Source: Blumeriella jaapii (Eukaryota > Ascomycota > Leotiomycetes > Helotiales > Drepanopezizaceae). From it: a DNA stretch of 64,000 nucleotides. Positions 10,867 through 21,541 of the stretch are shown in pieces. The stretch's first letter is position 1, and each line of letters starts with the position of its first letter. The position numbers and the translations under genes are program-made. The notes under the pieces are model-generated. The model did no database searches, had not been told where the DNA came from, and was given only the letters and a program-made list of their open reading frames with translations. Where the stretch lies: the NCBI GenBank assembly GCA_009599575.1, contig VWND01000008.1:1426001-1490000 (forward strand). The letters are read 5' to 3'.

Positions 10867-12697
10867 CCTGGGGGGCAGCAGCTCTTCGACTCAGAGGGTG
10901 GACCGTTGGTGCGCCGATGAGCCTGCTCGGCCATGCCGCATTCTCCCAGGCCAGCCAGCGGAGCGTTGGGGGGGGGGGGGGTGAATGGATGTCTCAGCAC
11001 CACCACGAGACGAGGTTGACGGGCGTTGGGAAAACGGCGAGAGGCGAGAGACACGGCGAGAGACCGGCCGGGATGCGCCCAGTACTTGTACGTCACGCCT
11101 CCGAGCTGTATCGGTGGGTGCGGTGGTGTCGTGAGCGTCGTGTCGTGTCGTGTCGTGTCGTGTCGTGTCGTGAGTGTAGTGTCGTGTGCGACTCCAAAGT
11201 GCCTCTGTTTACTCCCGTCTGCATCGCTTAAAGCGTGCTCGCTTCGGTCCCCTCCCCGGAGTGCATATATGCATGCGGTCCAGGTGCATCTCTGGGGCTC
11301 CTCCACCCACGCCGATGCAGGCTTCAGCATGCTCGAACTTCGCCGATTCGTCACTCGAGTCCGGGGTCGTGTCCCCGAGGGCATCTTGACAGCGACGGCG
11401 CGACGGGACAGCGGAGAGAAGCGCAGCCACCGGGGGCGCGGCCACAGCACGGTACTTAGTACTGTGTGCAGTGCGCTTCCACGATGCAGCTGCGCGCGCC
11501 CTGGTCGGCATGCCGCGACGACGGGCTGGAGGGGGGTGGAGGGGGGTGAAGGGGGCGGCGGCGATGCAAGAGATGTCGTGCAATGAGGTGCAGTACAGCC
11601 AGCGCTGTACTGTGCGGTACAGCGCTGCAGACCGCTCCCTACACTGACAGGTCTCCAGGTCTCCAGGTTTTGACAGCGGCTCTCTGTGCGATGCCTCCCT
11701 CGCCGCTCCGGATCGCGATCCTCCAGGAGTCGGACACTCCAAGCGCAGGTTCCCAATCCCCTTCTGCTGCGTCGGCGTGGAGCGGTGCGCCGAGAGTAAA
11801 CATCGGCTTCGCTTAAGGGAAGCTCGTGTTGACTCGGGCCTGTGGGGGGCCACCCTCCCGGCGAGTCACGAATCGGCCGGGGCGCAGATCCGTCCCAAAA
11901 AGAAAGCCCGCGCATCCAATCTTCAAGCCCGTGCAGGAGGACTATCGGGACTAAGGCCAACCTAAAACCCGAATTGGCTGTCTGGCAGATATGCTTGATG
12001 GGCGAAGGCCTGATGGGGCGATGGCATTGTCCGAAGGCTGTCATTCTCATCAGCGGGCGTTCGAATCGAGCCGGGACCACTCGAAGCTCGCCCGCATCGA
12101 GATTCGAAGGAGCATGGAGCAAGGAGCGTGGAAGAGAACCATGCCCTCCGTCGATATGTACATGTACTGCAGGTATGTTGATAGATGTATCTATAGACCA
12201 GGAGAGATCCTCGCCTCGAACGGAGGACTGGTGTGCGGGTAGGGCCAAGAGAGAACTCCGTCTTCTCACAGCCTGGAGACCACTCCCGACAGTTCCTGTC
12301 CTACTTTCCCCACAGCTGGGTTGGGTGAGCAAACCCTTGTTTTCGAACCACTACCTACTGATTCCGTCAAGAAAGAGTGCGTAAAGGTATGGTTTGGGTG
12401 TGTGTACCTACTGTAAATAGACCCCTGCCTGTGGGGGCTGCCTACAGGATTCGCGTGCAGGGCTTGATTTATATGCTGAAGGCACCGAAGGAAGCTCACG
12501 AGGAGCCGTTTTTTTGCTCCAGGAATGGAGTCGTGATGCAGGCACTGATAACCAGGTAGAGCGGCCGACATAAATAAGGTACCTACGTACGTGGCTTTCA
12601 CCACTCGTCCCAAACCCGCTTTTCTCTTTGCATCACCAGCGCAGTATTCGCTCTAATCTTTTCTTTCCATTCTACGATCGCTAAAGCAAATCCCATC
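10867..12697. other. Long GC-rich intergenic region with GTGTC repeat
   Basis: A long minus-strand open frame crosses this region but has no domains and no coding-like composition, so I treat it as chance in GC-rich DNA. A pentanucleotide GTGTC tract lies at 11138-11170. Several near-palindromic GTACTGT/ACAGTAC words occur at 11450-11470 and 11585-11640. The last 100 bases are C/T-rich and lead into the secreted-protein gene. Confidence 0.4.
11138..11170. repeat. GTGTC pentanucleotide microsatellite
   Basis: About six tandem copies of GTGTC, followed by an imperfect copy. No coding role is apparent. Confidence 0.8.
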
Positions 12698-13305
12698 ATG
12701 AAGTTTGCATCCCTTCTCTTCGCTCTGAGCTGCTTGACAGCCATCTCCACCGCCAGACCCTTTTACGGGCTACAGCAACGAGCTAGATATTTTGTTGAAT
12801 TCTTCACCAAACCTGCCTGGCAATATTCAAACAATAAGTTTGGGGCCGATCCAGAAATGGCTCAATGTTGTATGTTTATGCTCTCGATTCGTTTCGCTAC
12901 TTTGGATCGCGCTGCTAACGTGTCTTAGATAATGTGGCCTGGATTGCACATCCAATGGTGGCATCAATCGGTGTGTCGCCAGGCATCGAGTGCCGATTCT
13001 ACACGTAAGCCCGTGACGGAATTCCGACGTTGCTTTTCCACTTCTTTTGCCGGTGAGATGATTATCTGACTCCGTTCCCCCACAGCAATGGAGCTTGCGA
13101 AAAGAAGCCGGGAGAAGAAAGCCGGCCTATCACGCATCTCGGGATTATCAACCTCGCCTTGACGCCAGTTGAGGGTGGAGAAACTGCGCGTGGTCAAGCA
13201 AACTTTCTACACAATGTCCGCAGTTATTCGTGTAAACACATCGAACTACCCTCCGACCTGGCCGACCTTGGATTCACCGAGCACCCCTCGCCCGAGGCAG
13301 ATTGA
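12698..13305 (+). CDS. Small secreted cysteine-containing protein, three exons
   Basis: Exons at 12698-12869, 12929-13004 and 13086-13305 give a 155-residue protein. The introns are 59 nt (GTATGT ... GCTAAC ... TTAG) and 81 nt (GTAAGC ... CACAG). The first 19 residues (MKFASLLFALSCLTAISTA) are a classic signal peptide with an A-x-A-like cleavage site before RPF. The mature part of about 136 residues has four cysteines (57, 79, 87, 132), enough for two disulfides, and no membrane segment. No family is recognised; size, signal and cysteines fit a secreted effector-like or antimicrobial-type protein, but that is inference. The short tail after Cys132 is acidic. Splice sites and frame agree exactly across all three exons, which supports a real gene. 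Confidence 0.75.
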
Positions 13306-13400
13306 TCATTGGAAAAGACGCATGCGACCAATGCAGCAAGGACACAACCGGGCCAGGGCAGTCTTACGTCGGTTGATCTTAGCGTGTTATTGTAGATAGA

Positions 13401-13625
13401 CACTTTTTCTTTAGGCTTGTAACATAGGATAGATGCGATTTATGGTCAGTTACTTCATCGCATGAAATTGAAAAATATAAGCATTCACCCATAAATATAC
13501 CCATATATGTATATATATAAATGAATCAACACTTCTTTTTCAGGCTTGTAACATAGGATAGATGCGATTTATGTTCCGTTACTTTATCGCATGAAATTGA
13601 AATATGCACATATGTATTCACCCAC
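13401..13625. repeat. Tandem duplication, 129-bp period, in the 3' flank of the secreted-protein gene
   Basis: The block AGGCTTGTAACATAGGATAG plus the following about 60 bases occurs at 13413 and again at 13542. The copies differ by a few substitutions (for example GGTCAGTTACTTC versus GTTCCGTTACTTT). Each ends in a TATATA-rich segment. It probably duplicates the polyadenylation region. Confidence 0.85.
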
Positions 13626-14396
13626 ACCCACTCGTGTATATTTATATATAAAGTTAGATCCATAATTACGACTCGGTACTTACCTTCTATGCCTGAAGAC
13701 CTCTGCTCGGCCACGTGATGACATAGTCCCGTGATAGCCTAATCCCGTGATCCAGTAGCGCCGTGCCGCGACGCCCTCGCCCCAAAGTCCACCGTCCGTC
13801 TTGATCTCCCACAACCACAACCACAACCACAACAACCACAACCACCACAACCACAACTCCGAATTCTGGATGTCGAGCATCTCATGCGTGCCATTACACT
13901 CTCTTTATTTCCACCTTCTTACTATTCTACTTCCTACCTCTTCTACTTGCTACCTCCCGGTCCAGCTCTTTTGGTCGCCGAATTCTTTCTTATCAAACGT
14001 CACGACTCCCTTGACGCCGTCACCATTCCTCCCACCAGCAACAAAGGCTAACATCATCGCGCGCCCGCATGACGCGATGATGTGCATTCGTCGCCCTCGC
14101 GTCGCAGCACACAATACCCGATCAGGGACTTAAGTAATGGCCCGTCATCTCGTGCATCGCGGTGCAACGTCGAGATACTCCAACTCCAACTCCAACTCCA
14201 TCTTCAACTTCAACTTCGTCAACTCCATCTCCAGCCTCCTCGCCAATACCAAGACCAACACACCGCTTCTACACCCGCCTACAGCCTACTGCCCTCGGCC
14301 CCAGACGCCATCGAGCTCGACTCCATCTCCCCAGGACAGTCACAGTCACAGCCACCACCCTCGGCTCCCCATGAATCTTTTCGTCGTCGAGTCCAA
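13626..14396. other. Region upstream of MFS transporter, AC-rich simple repeats
   Basis: ACAACC-type repeats at 13806-13855 and AACTCC-type repeats at 14178-14230 occupy the leader. The frame used by the transporter is open from about 14082 with protein-like composition just before 14397 (DAIELDSISPGQ, ESFRRRVQ). It has no ATG there, which suggests an upstream exon or a distal start that I could not fix. Confidence 0.4.
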
Positions 14397-16288
14397 ATGG
14401 CACTGCAGGCGTTAGGTCCCACGGCTGTGACGACGTCGGCCGAGGATTCGACGCTCTATCCCAAAAACGCCCACGCGGTCGAGAAATCGACCGCCAACGG
14501 CAACGACTCGGACCTCGAGTCGCCGTCCCACTCGATTCAAGATGGGGCAGTTCTCGAGAAGGGGACCCTCGACCCCGTCTACGAAGCCAAGGCCCGAGTC
14601 TTGAACCACGCGGTACGTGCTCGTGCCCATGCCCCCGTAACGTCCACCAACAAGACACAGATTCAAGAGATCGGGATGGGATGGTATCAGTGGCAGCTGT
14701 TTGCCGTCGTGGGCTTCGGATGGGCCAACGACAATCTGTGGCCCATCGTCACCTCCCTCATCCGTACGTTTCGGCTCTCTCTGTCTGCGTTGATGATGTG
14801 TGAAAAAGCGACACACTCACACCTCCAGTGCCATCCATCGTCAACGAGTTCCACCCATCCCGTGCCCCGTACCTACCCCTCGCGCAGAACATCGGACTTC
14901 TGCTGGGAGCCATGTTCTGGGGCTTTGGCTGCGATGTCTTTGGTCGCCGCTGGGCATTCAACCTGACGCTGGGCGTCACGGCCGTCTTCGGACTGATCGC
15001 CGCCAGCGCGTCCAACTTCGCCTCCATCGGCTGCTGGGTCGCTCTCTGGTCGTTCGGTGTCGGCGGCAATCTCCCCGTCGACTCGGCCGTCTTTCTAGAG
15101 TTCTTACCGGGCTCGCACCAGTACCTCCTGACCTTGCTCTCGATCTTGTGGGCATTCGCGCAACTGCTCGCCAGCGCCGTCGCGTACCCGCTTCTCGGCT
15201 CCCGTCGATTCAGCTGCCAGGCGGACCAGGAAGTGTGTAGGCGAGAGGATAACATGGGATGGCGATACTTCGTCCTCACCATGGGCGGTACCTCTTTCCT
15301 CCTCTTCCTCGTCCGCTTTGTGTGCTTCACCGTGTACGAATCCCCCAAGTTCCTCATGGGGAAAGGCCAGGACGAAGAAGCCGTGAAGGTCGTCCACGAA
15401 GTTGCTCGCCGCAACGGCAAGGTTTCCGATCGTAAGTACATCCGTGCCTCCACGTTTCTGTCCCCGTTCCTAGCATATCATCGTAACCGGGAATAGTAAC
15501 AATCGACGACCTTCGGGCCTGCGAAGAAGAGCATGGTCGCACGCAACAGACCGACGCGGCGGCTGCGCTCAAACGCAAACTCGAAAAGCTCGACTTCGGT
15601 CACGTGCGCGCGCTTTTCGCAACACGCAAGCTCGGCTTTTCGACCGCTCTCATCATGGCCATCTGGGGCTTCATCGGGCTCGCATACCCTCTCTACAACG
15701 CCTTTCTGCCCTACCTGCAAGCGCGGAAAGGCGCTGAGTTCGGCGACGGCTCGACCAGCATCACTTACCGCAACTCGCTGATCATCGCGGCTCTCGGTAT
15801 CCCCGGTGTTCTCCTCGGCACGAAGCTGGTCGAGATCCCTCAATTCGGCCGGAAGGGTGCCCTGGCCCTGTTCACGTGCCTCACCGGTGCCTTCCTCTAC
15901 TGCACGACGACGGCTGTGACGTCGAACGCGCTGCTGGGCTGGAACTGCGCCTTTAACTTCTGCAGCAACATCATGTACGCTGTGTTGTACGGCTACACGC
16001 CCGAGATCTTTCCCACAAAAGACCGGGGCACGGGCAATGCTTTGACGGCGACGAGCAATCGCATTTTTGGTATTATGGCGGTACGTTTTTTCCCGTGTTT
16101 CCGATTGCATTGTGAACGTGATAGACTCGTGGATACGGACTAACTGGCTCTGTTGACAGCCGATCATTGCCATTTATGCGAATCTCGAAACGTCGGCGCC
16201 TGTTTATACGAGTGGAGCGTTGTTCATTGTGGCCGGGCTCCTTGTGACGATGTTGCCGTTCGAATCTCAGGGAAAAGCGAGTTTGTAG
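14397..16288 (+). CDS. MFS transporter, SV2/SVOP-like, five exons
   Basis: A 12-TM major facilitator transporter of the sugar-porter/SV2-related type. Exons 14397-14612, 14661-14763, 14829-15431, 15497-16080 and 16160-16288 give 544 residues. All introns are GT-AG (48, 65, 65 and 79 nt). Motifs include WYQWQLFAVVGFGWANDNLW (TM1), CDVFGRRWAFNLTLGV (motif A, TM2-TM3 loop), SFGVGGNLPVDSAVFLEFLP, YESPKFLM (the sugar-porter PESPR-like motif after TM6) and GYTPEIFPTKDRGTGNA (the second-half PETKG-like region). The start at 14397 is the first in-frame ATG; plausible coding sequence extends upstream without one, so the true N-terminus may be longer. The substrate is not predictable; relatives carry organic ions or sugars. 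It converges on the hypothetical gene at 16612. Confidence 0.85.
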
Positions 16289-16611
16289 CCGGCTCGAAGT
16301 CGAAATTTCATCTATATACTAAAAATTTACCATCATCTAACTATCCTTCGTGCTCGGGAACACGTATTTCAACTCGATTATCGCATATCATTACTACTAA
16401 CGTACAAATACCCACCGGCCCTGCGCAAGATGTGAAGCCTACACAACGCATCGTTTTCCCGAGCAGCGGTTCAACCCTTCTCACTAAAGCTTCGACTTCT
16501 CTGCATATGTTCTCGCTTCACGGGAGAGTCATTAAGTATGCTACATTCCTGTGTACAATCGAAACCCAACGACTGTTCATTCCATCCTTCGCCGCGTAAA
16601 GCCTGTACATC
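16289..16611. other. Short convergent 3'-3' intergenic region
   Basis: It lies between the stops of two converging genes. It is AT-balanced with no coding signal and presumably holds both polyadenylation regions. Confidence 0.5.
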
Positions 16612-17382
16612 TTACCTACCTAGGTAGTTAGTTACCTGGAGCCCAGTCTCCCCTGCCAGCCCAGATAGCCACAAGACCCCAATGACCACCAACAGAAACA
16701 GCCCGCCCAGAACTCGTAGTAATCCAAATGCCGCAATGAGTGCAACTCCCAGCAGCAGCACCGCTCGTCTCGCCACGGATGGCTCCTGCGGCGCAGTTGA
16801 TGCGAAAGCATGTAGGACAAGACCCCGGCCGTCATGAGCGCTGCTGACATGCGTGAAGTCTCTGCGTTCGTCTTCTTTGCGCCGCACTTCGTGGTCCGGG
16901 GCTGTGATTTCGATTTTCGGTACCATCAAGATCTGGGAGCGTTTCGAAACGGGGACTACATCCAGCTCTTCACGAGTCTCGGGATGATTTAGAGTCTCAG
17001 AGACTCCCGAAATCACCCCCGTCTTCATCTCCGCCTCAGCGCCATCCATCTGCTTCCGAACGCCAGCGAGCTCGAACTCAGCTTCACCAGTCCCTGTCCC
17101 TGAGCTCTTCAATCCACCAAGGCTGGTTCGACGACGCCCTCCCTGACTCAGCTCTTCCTCGTCGAGGTGCCTATCGCTCGTTGGCAGGTCTGCACTTACT
17201 CGGATATCCCGCGGCGAGACCTCAAACGAGCTGGAGCTGGCTCGCTGGCTCTTCTGCTCATCTACTAGCTGCCGCGTCTCGGGGACCGTGGTCGTGACCT
17301 CTTTTCTCTTTTCTCTTCGGAGGAACTTGTGCGTCTGGCGCTTGAGCCAGGACGTCTTGGCTTTGGATGGCGACTCGGACAT
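16612..17382 (-). CDS. Hypothetical protein with C-terminal membrane segment
   Basis: A single-exon frame of 256 residues starting at ATG 17382 (MSESPSKAKT). The longer open frame upstream has no ATG. The N-terminal 200 residues are hydrophilic and charged (KRQTHKFLRREKRKE, SQGGRRRTSLGG) and likely disordered. The C-terminus carries two adjacent hydrophobic stretches (AVLLLGVALIAAFGLL and GGLFLLVVIGVLWLSGLAG) before a short tail, giving a tail-anchored or hairpin topology. No family is recognised. The stop codon sits inside a CCTACCTAGGTAGG palindromic word. A role at an internal membrane is inference from topology only. Confidence 0.6.
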   Translation of the reverse strand: MSESPSKAKTSWLKRQTHKFLRREKRKEVTTTVPETRQLVDEQKSQRASSSSFEVSPRDIRVSADLPTSDRHLDEEELSQGGRRRTSLGGLKSSGTGTGEAEFELAGVRKQMDGAEAEMKTGVISGVSETLNHPETREELDVVPVSKRSQILMVPKIEITAPDHEVRRKEDERRDFTHVSSAHDGRGLVLHAFASTAPQEPSVARRAVLLLGVALIAAFGLLRVLGGLFLLVVIGVLWLSGLAGETGLQVTNYLGR

Positions 17383-18849
17383 GGTCGGGGATGGAGCTGC
17401 TCTTTCTATCTTTGGTTTGAATCTTGCTCGTGCGAGGTTGCTTACTCGTATGTTCGGTGTTCTTTTCTGGCACGGGTTGGGGCCCTCATGGCCGAGGGCA
17501 TGTAATATATACAGCTTCCAGGGCGCCTTCACGTAGGTTCCCAATAATAGCTACTGAATCATATGGTTGTTATCCAGTTCTAGGCGGAGCTCTTCGACTC
17601 AACCATGCACGCGATGTGTAGTCCAAACTGTTCCTCCTTCCGTGACCTATATATTATTGCATGATTCACGCGCCAAACACAGATTACTCACTTTTGCACG
17701 ACAGGCACGTCGGTACAGCCATCCACCGATACATCGCCACGCAGAAGACTCAAGCCGTGCCCACCGCGGCATTCACAGCCCAGGCAGGGCTCGGCTCTCC
17801 CGAAAGGGGGAAAAAAAGTCGCACTGGCTGGGGAGTAGGACGAGCTCCGGCGCTTCTGCGTCCCGGGAGTCTCTACGCTCGATGGCACGAGCCAGGGAAG
17901 CAGGCCATCCGTTTTTTCCAGCAGCTGAGTAGCGGGTCGAGAGCCAGGGCTTGAGCATCTCCCACCCGTGTCTCGCGGTGTCTTTCGTGGATCGGATGCT
18001 ATTGAGTTGAGAGGCCTCGCTTGCTGTGGAGCTTTTTTGGGGCGCGAGCTGCTTGCTGGTTTCCGTTCCTCGGGAATGGGAACTGTTCATTGGTTCTTCT
18101 TATTCGCTCGAGGCTTGTTTTCTGATATCCGAGAAGGGCTGGATAGACGTCTGTTTTAGCTGTCTCTTTTTTTTTTTCTTTTTTCGTTTTCTTTTTTCGT
18201 TTTCTTTTTTCATGCGAAGCTCGTAGGTAAGAGGTAGGTTGTGAAAATCCGTGAAGTGATAACCCGGCCCCCGCCCCTTGCGCGTGGCCGTCCGCGCTCT
18301 CATTCAATCGTTTGCTTTGCTGGGCCTGGTCCGTTATTAGCAGGTCCTTGTGAAAGGGTCGGGATGTAGTACTGTACTGTACTGTACATACCACTTTGCA
18401 CTGCTTTGGCGATCTTTTGTTTTCGCTGGCTTGCGTTCGATCTCGTGTGGAGGCGATGGGCGAAGAGGAGCGGCTTGTTAAGCTACGCTGTTCTCGCAAT
18501 GGGATATTGAGAATTTCTTTCCCGGAAGACATCGTGGTGTATGTAGATGGTTAAGGAATTTAGCTTGCTAGATACGTCGTTACGCTCTCGGGAAGACTCA
18601 AAAGACGCGCTTCTAGCTCACTCTGGGGAGATGAGAATGACTCTCCTCGTGAACCTCACAATCGAGACTTTCGTCGGCACACTTAGCATAGCGGAGATAA
18701 ACTGTAAAGCATTCAAGCGCATTCTAAAGGAATCCTAGAACCATCAAAGCCTACGACAATGCCCGCAATTCCGTACCTGGCTTTCGCGGCTTCCCCTCGC
18801 CTTTGTCAAGGATACCTGCTCCTCCATACGAGAAACGCTTTCTTCTCCT
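17383..18849. other. Intergenic region, no supported gene
   Basis: Only short frames without domains are seen. There is a T-rich block with TTTTTCGTTTTC repeats at about 18165-18212 and a GTACTGTACTGTACTGTACA word cluster at about 18371-18388. Confidence 0.4.
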
Positions 18850-18974
18850 TCTCCTTCTCCTCCTCCCTCCTCCTCCTCCTCCTCCTCCTCCTCCTCCTCC
18901 TCCTCCTCCTCCTCCTCCTCCTCCTCCTCCTCCTCCTCCTCCTCCTCCTCCTCCTCCTCCTCCTCCTCCTCCTT
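18850..18974. repeat. TCC trinucleotide microsatellite
   Basis: Nearly pure (TCC)n for about 120 bases. It would encode poly-Leu, poly-Ser or poly-Pro in one direction and poly-Arg, poly-Gly or poly-Glu in the other. The open frames crossing it are artefacts of the repeat. Confidence 0.95.
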
Positions 18975-19135
18975 GAAAGCTGCCCGAAAACCATCTTCGG
19001 CAACTTAGTCAGACCGAGACCGTTCTTCTACCACACATTCCCGAGCCTCCACAGTCCCTCGGCCTCTCCACGATGATCGCGGCACCCCCCGCTCATCATC
19101 ACATTCTACCTCCGAATCTCTTGAGAACATGCACG

Positions 19136-19705
19136 TCACCGCATGGCCGGGCGTAGGGAGGGCCTGGAAGGAGACGGGGCAAGAAAGGAGCGCCCGAAGG
19201 TGGTAAGCCCGGCCTCAGCGAAGCAGGACCATCGGCAGGGCGGCTGGGGCGTAGCACCTCTGGACGAGGGTTGGAGGGAAAGTCGGGGAGCTGGGGACGT
19301 GGTGCGTAGCCTCCACCCGGTCGGTGCAGGAAGCGAAGCAAGTTGCATGCCCGCTCGGAAAGGAGCAAAGTTGGGAAGCTGAGGACGTGGCGTGAAGCCG
19401 CCTCCAGGTTGGAGTCCAGGAAGCCGAGGAAGCTGCATGCCTGCTCCGCCAGGCGCCCAGTTGGGCGGTTGTCGTCCTCCGGCGCTCGCAGGGGAAGTCG
19501 GGCGAGTTGGCTTGCCGGCTCGTTCAGCTGCTGAAACAAACCTTTGCGGGCTTTGCAGGCCAGGTGCCCGAGTGTCCGGGTTGGCAGAAGTCTGTGGAGA
19601 GCTCTGCCTGCTTGCTCTTGATGAGCCTAGATAGCTGGAGATGGGAGATGTCTGACAATCCTCTAATTCTTTCGCCGTGAAATTTTCTTTTGGGTGCCTA
19701 GACAT
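19136..19705 (-). CDS. Proline/glycine-rich repeat protein, probably frameshifted
   Basis: The start at ATG 19705 (MSRHPKENFTAKELED) gives 190 residues. After a hydrophilic N-terminus come imperfect repeats of about 30 residues: GAGMQLPRLPGLQPGGGFTP then RPQLPNFAPFRAGMQL. The second repeat continues in another frame (PGGGYAPRPQLPDFPSNPRP), which stays open to 19099. Aligning the two repeat units shows a 2-nt deficit in the second (near 19310-19325), so the annotated tail after RAGMQLASLP is probably out of frame. No family is recognised; low complexity makes homology unreliable. It could be a disordered protein or a degenerating gene. Confidence 0.4.
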   Translation of the reverse strand: MSRHPKENFTAKELEDCQTSPISSYLGSSRASRQSSPQTSANPDTRAPGLQSPQRFVSAAERAGKPTRPTSPASAGGRQPPNWAPGGAGMQLPRLPGLQPGGGFTPRPQLPNFAPFRAGMQLASLPAPTGWRLRTTSPAPRLSLQPSSRGATPQPPCRWSCFAEAGLTTFGRSFLAPSPSRPSLRPAMR

Positions 19706-20365
19706 GTTGCTGGTGTAGAAATTTGACAGGCCAAGGTTGAAATGGAAGAAGAGGATATCGAAGAAGTCGGACGGGGGAAGAAGATCTTGGTTTAAATAGG
19801 CTATGAACGACATGAGATGGACAGAGGAAAGACTCGGAGCACGGAAGGTAAGTTGTGAATGGGGAAGAATGATAAGCGTCCTGATGAGTACAGAGCATAG
19901 CTCTTCTCGGTAGAAAGAAAGCGGGATCAAAAAACGTTTGGAACCATGACTGTCTTCGCAAGTCAGGCACTTCCCAACTCGGTTCTTTGTACTATGGATG
20001 ATTAAGACCCAGGTTGAGAGCTCCGAGAGACGAGCATAACATTCTCCCCAGGGCTTTAATAACTGGAAGCCGTCAAGAAGATGATGACTATAAAGGCGTA
20101 AGTGAAAGAGGAGAAGGAAAAGAGAAGTAGGGCGAGGAAGGCAAGAAAACGGTTCGACACTATAGACAGGCTCATGGGATTGACGACGACCAACTGCCTA
20201 CTCACAGAGAGTTCCACGGTATTCTCACACAAGAACTATGCTGCCTCTTGTCGGCGACGACCGCCCTTCCATACACGTCCGGGATGGAGCCCAGCGAAGG
20301 AGTCGCAGCCAGAGTCGTCTCTCCATCATCTTCACAGCCCCTGCTTCTCGCCGGTCTGCCCATCT
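19706..20365. other. Intergenic region, no gene seen
   Basis: The sequence is purine-rich on the plus strand, with no motif or splice-consistent reading. It probably holds the 5' leader of the Pro-rich gene and the 3' flank of the DUF2470 gene. Confidence 0.4.
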
Positions 20366-21043
20366 TCAATGCTTCGACCTCTCCGACTCCTTCGTCTTCC
20401 GTTTGAGCATCGCGTCGATCCGCTGGAAGCAGGCAAAGCCCTCGACGCAGCAGCTGAGCATCCACTTCCACCACAGCGGCGTTCCCACCTCCACGCCGTG
20501 CTTCCTCAGCCGCGTGCGGTTCAGCAGCCAGCTCTCGAACAGATGAATGGCCACGAAGGGCCAGAAGATCTTGCGCGCCAGCCAGACGAACGTGGCCGCG
20601 CCGCCGGGGAACCACTGCAGCGGGCCATCGTACAGCCAGGTGCCCGGCACCATCCACCTGTGTGTGGCCAGCACCACGATTGTGAGGGCGCAGGTCGCAA
20701 AGACGCCGACGTGTACGCCCGTCCGAGGAGGCTCGTACTCCGTGATCCGGAGGGAAGACAGGTGGAGGGCGGCGCGCGCCTCGCGATCCATCTCGACGCT
20801 GCGAGTTCGTGCTTCGGCCCACGACTGCATCGGCGGATCCAGCGGAATGGTGTAGACGTTGGCATTGCCCGTCTGCAGCGTCATGGAGGAGAGGGAGATG
20901 GCCGAGATTCTGCTGCCGCGCGCTGCGCTGGGAGAGAGGTGGCAGAAGTGTTGGAGGTAGAGGGAGATGGACTCGGCGTGGTCTGCGTTCATGTGCTTGA
21001 TGATGCGCGCTTTGGCGGCTTCGTCCTGGGCCGCGTCGGGCAT
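20366..21043 (-). CDS. DUF2470-domain integral membrane protein
   Basis: A single-exon frame of 225 residues starting at ATG 21043 (MPDAAQDEAAKAR). The N-terminal third is a DUF2470 domain with the hallmark IIKHMNADHAESISLYLQHF at residues 14-33. The domain is related to the FMN-binding split-barrel/heme-utilisation family, and its biochemical role in fungi is not established. After about residue 115 come three hydrophobic segments (GVFATCALTIVVLATHRW; a WFPGGAATFVWLARKIFWPF region running into HLFESWLL; WWKWMLSCCVEGFACF), matching the known fungal arrangement of DUF2470 fused to a membrane domain. The C-terminus is basic (LKRKTKESERSKH). No intron is needed. The same-strand P450 ends 498 bases upstream of its start. 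Confidence 0.8.
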   Translation of the reverse strand: MPDAAQDEAAKARIIKHMNADHAESISLYLQHFCHLSPSAARGSRISAISLSSMTLQTGNANVYTIPLDPPMQSWAEARTRSVEMDREARAALHLSSLRITEYEPPRTGVHVGVFATCALTIVVLATHRWMVPGTWLYDGPLQWFPGGAATFVWLARKIFWPFVAIHLFESWLLNRTRLRKHGVEVGTPLWWKWMLSCCVEGFACFQRIDAMLKRKTKESERSKH

Positions 21044-21541
21044 CTTGGGCGGCCTTGGATGACAGTTGCGCGGGGGGAGAAGTGCTGGACGGAGTATATC
21101 TTCATTGGAATGTGGTCGTGTGGGTTTCTTTGTTGACAGATGGCAGATGGCAGACTTCCGAGCTTGGACCCGACCTCGGCTACCGAGCCGAGAAGTTCGG
21201 TACGACTGCACTGCACGGGGCGTGGATGTAAACACTCCTCGACCACACTTCAATTTAAAATACACCTTTCAACCCTCCGCAACGCAAGTGAACACGATCT
21301 TGTTCGCAACTACATTGTAGACAGTGTGATAATATTGCACCGACTATGGCGCTGTTACGGGTCTGTTGATTTTCAAGAGAATGCGTGGGAGCTGCTGAAC
21401 TCGCGGTTAGGCGAGGCGCTAACAGCCAGTTTGTTGACTTATACCTCTCTCTTGGGATAGCTTCCTGTGGTGGTGGCATCCGTCGGGTGCTGATTGAGCA
21501 AAGCAACGCGATCATGGAGGCCCCCATCAAAGGTTCGGCAT
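21044..21541. other. Intergenic region between two minus-strand genes
   Basis: It contains the promoter of the DUF2470 gene and the 3' flank of the P450 gene. No additional coding signal is seen. Confidence 0.45.

Noticed and set aside
9666..11231. Long plus-strand open frame of 521 codons
   Set aside because: It lies antisense to the MFS transporter, whose motifs and introns are unmistakable. The plus-strand translation is Glu/Arg/Gly-rich with no domains, as expected for a GC-rich shadow.
10737..12332. Minus-strand open frame of 531 codons
   Set aside because: No domain, no ATG-based coding logic and it overlaps the MFS N-terminus and a GTGTC repeat. Chance in GC-rich DNA is the simpler reading.
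18759..19076. Poly-Leu and poly-Arg open frames
   Set aside because: They are artefacts of the TCC microsatellite.
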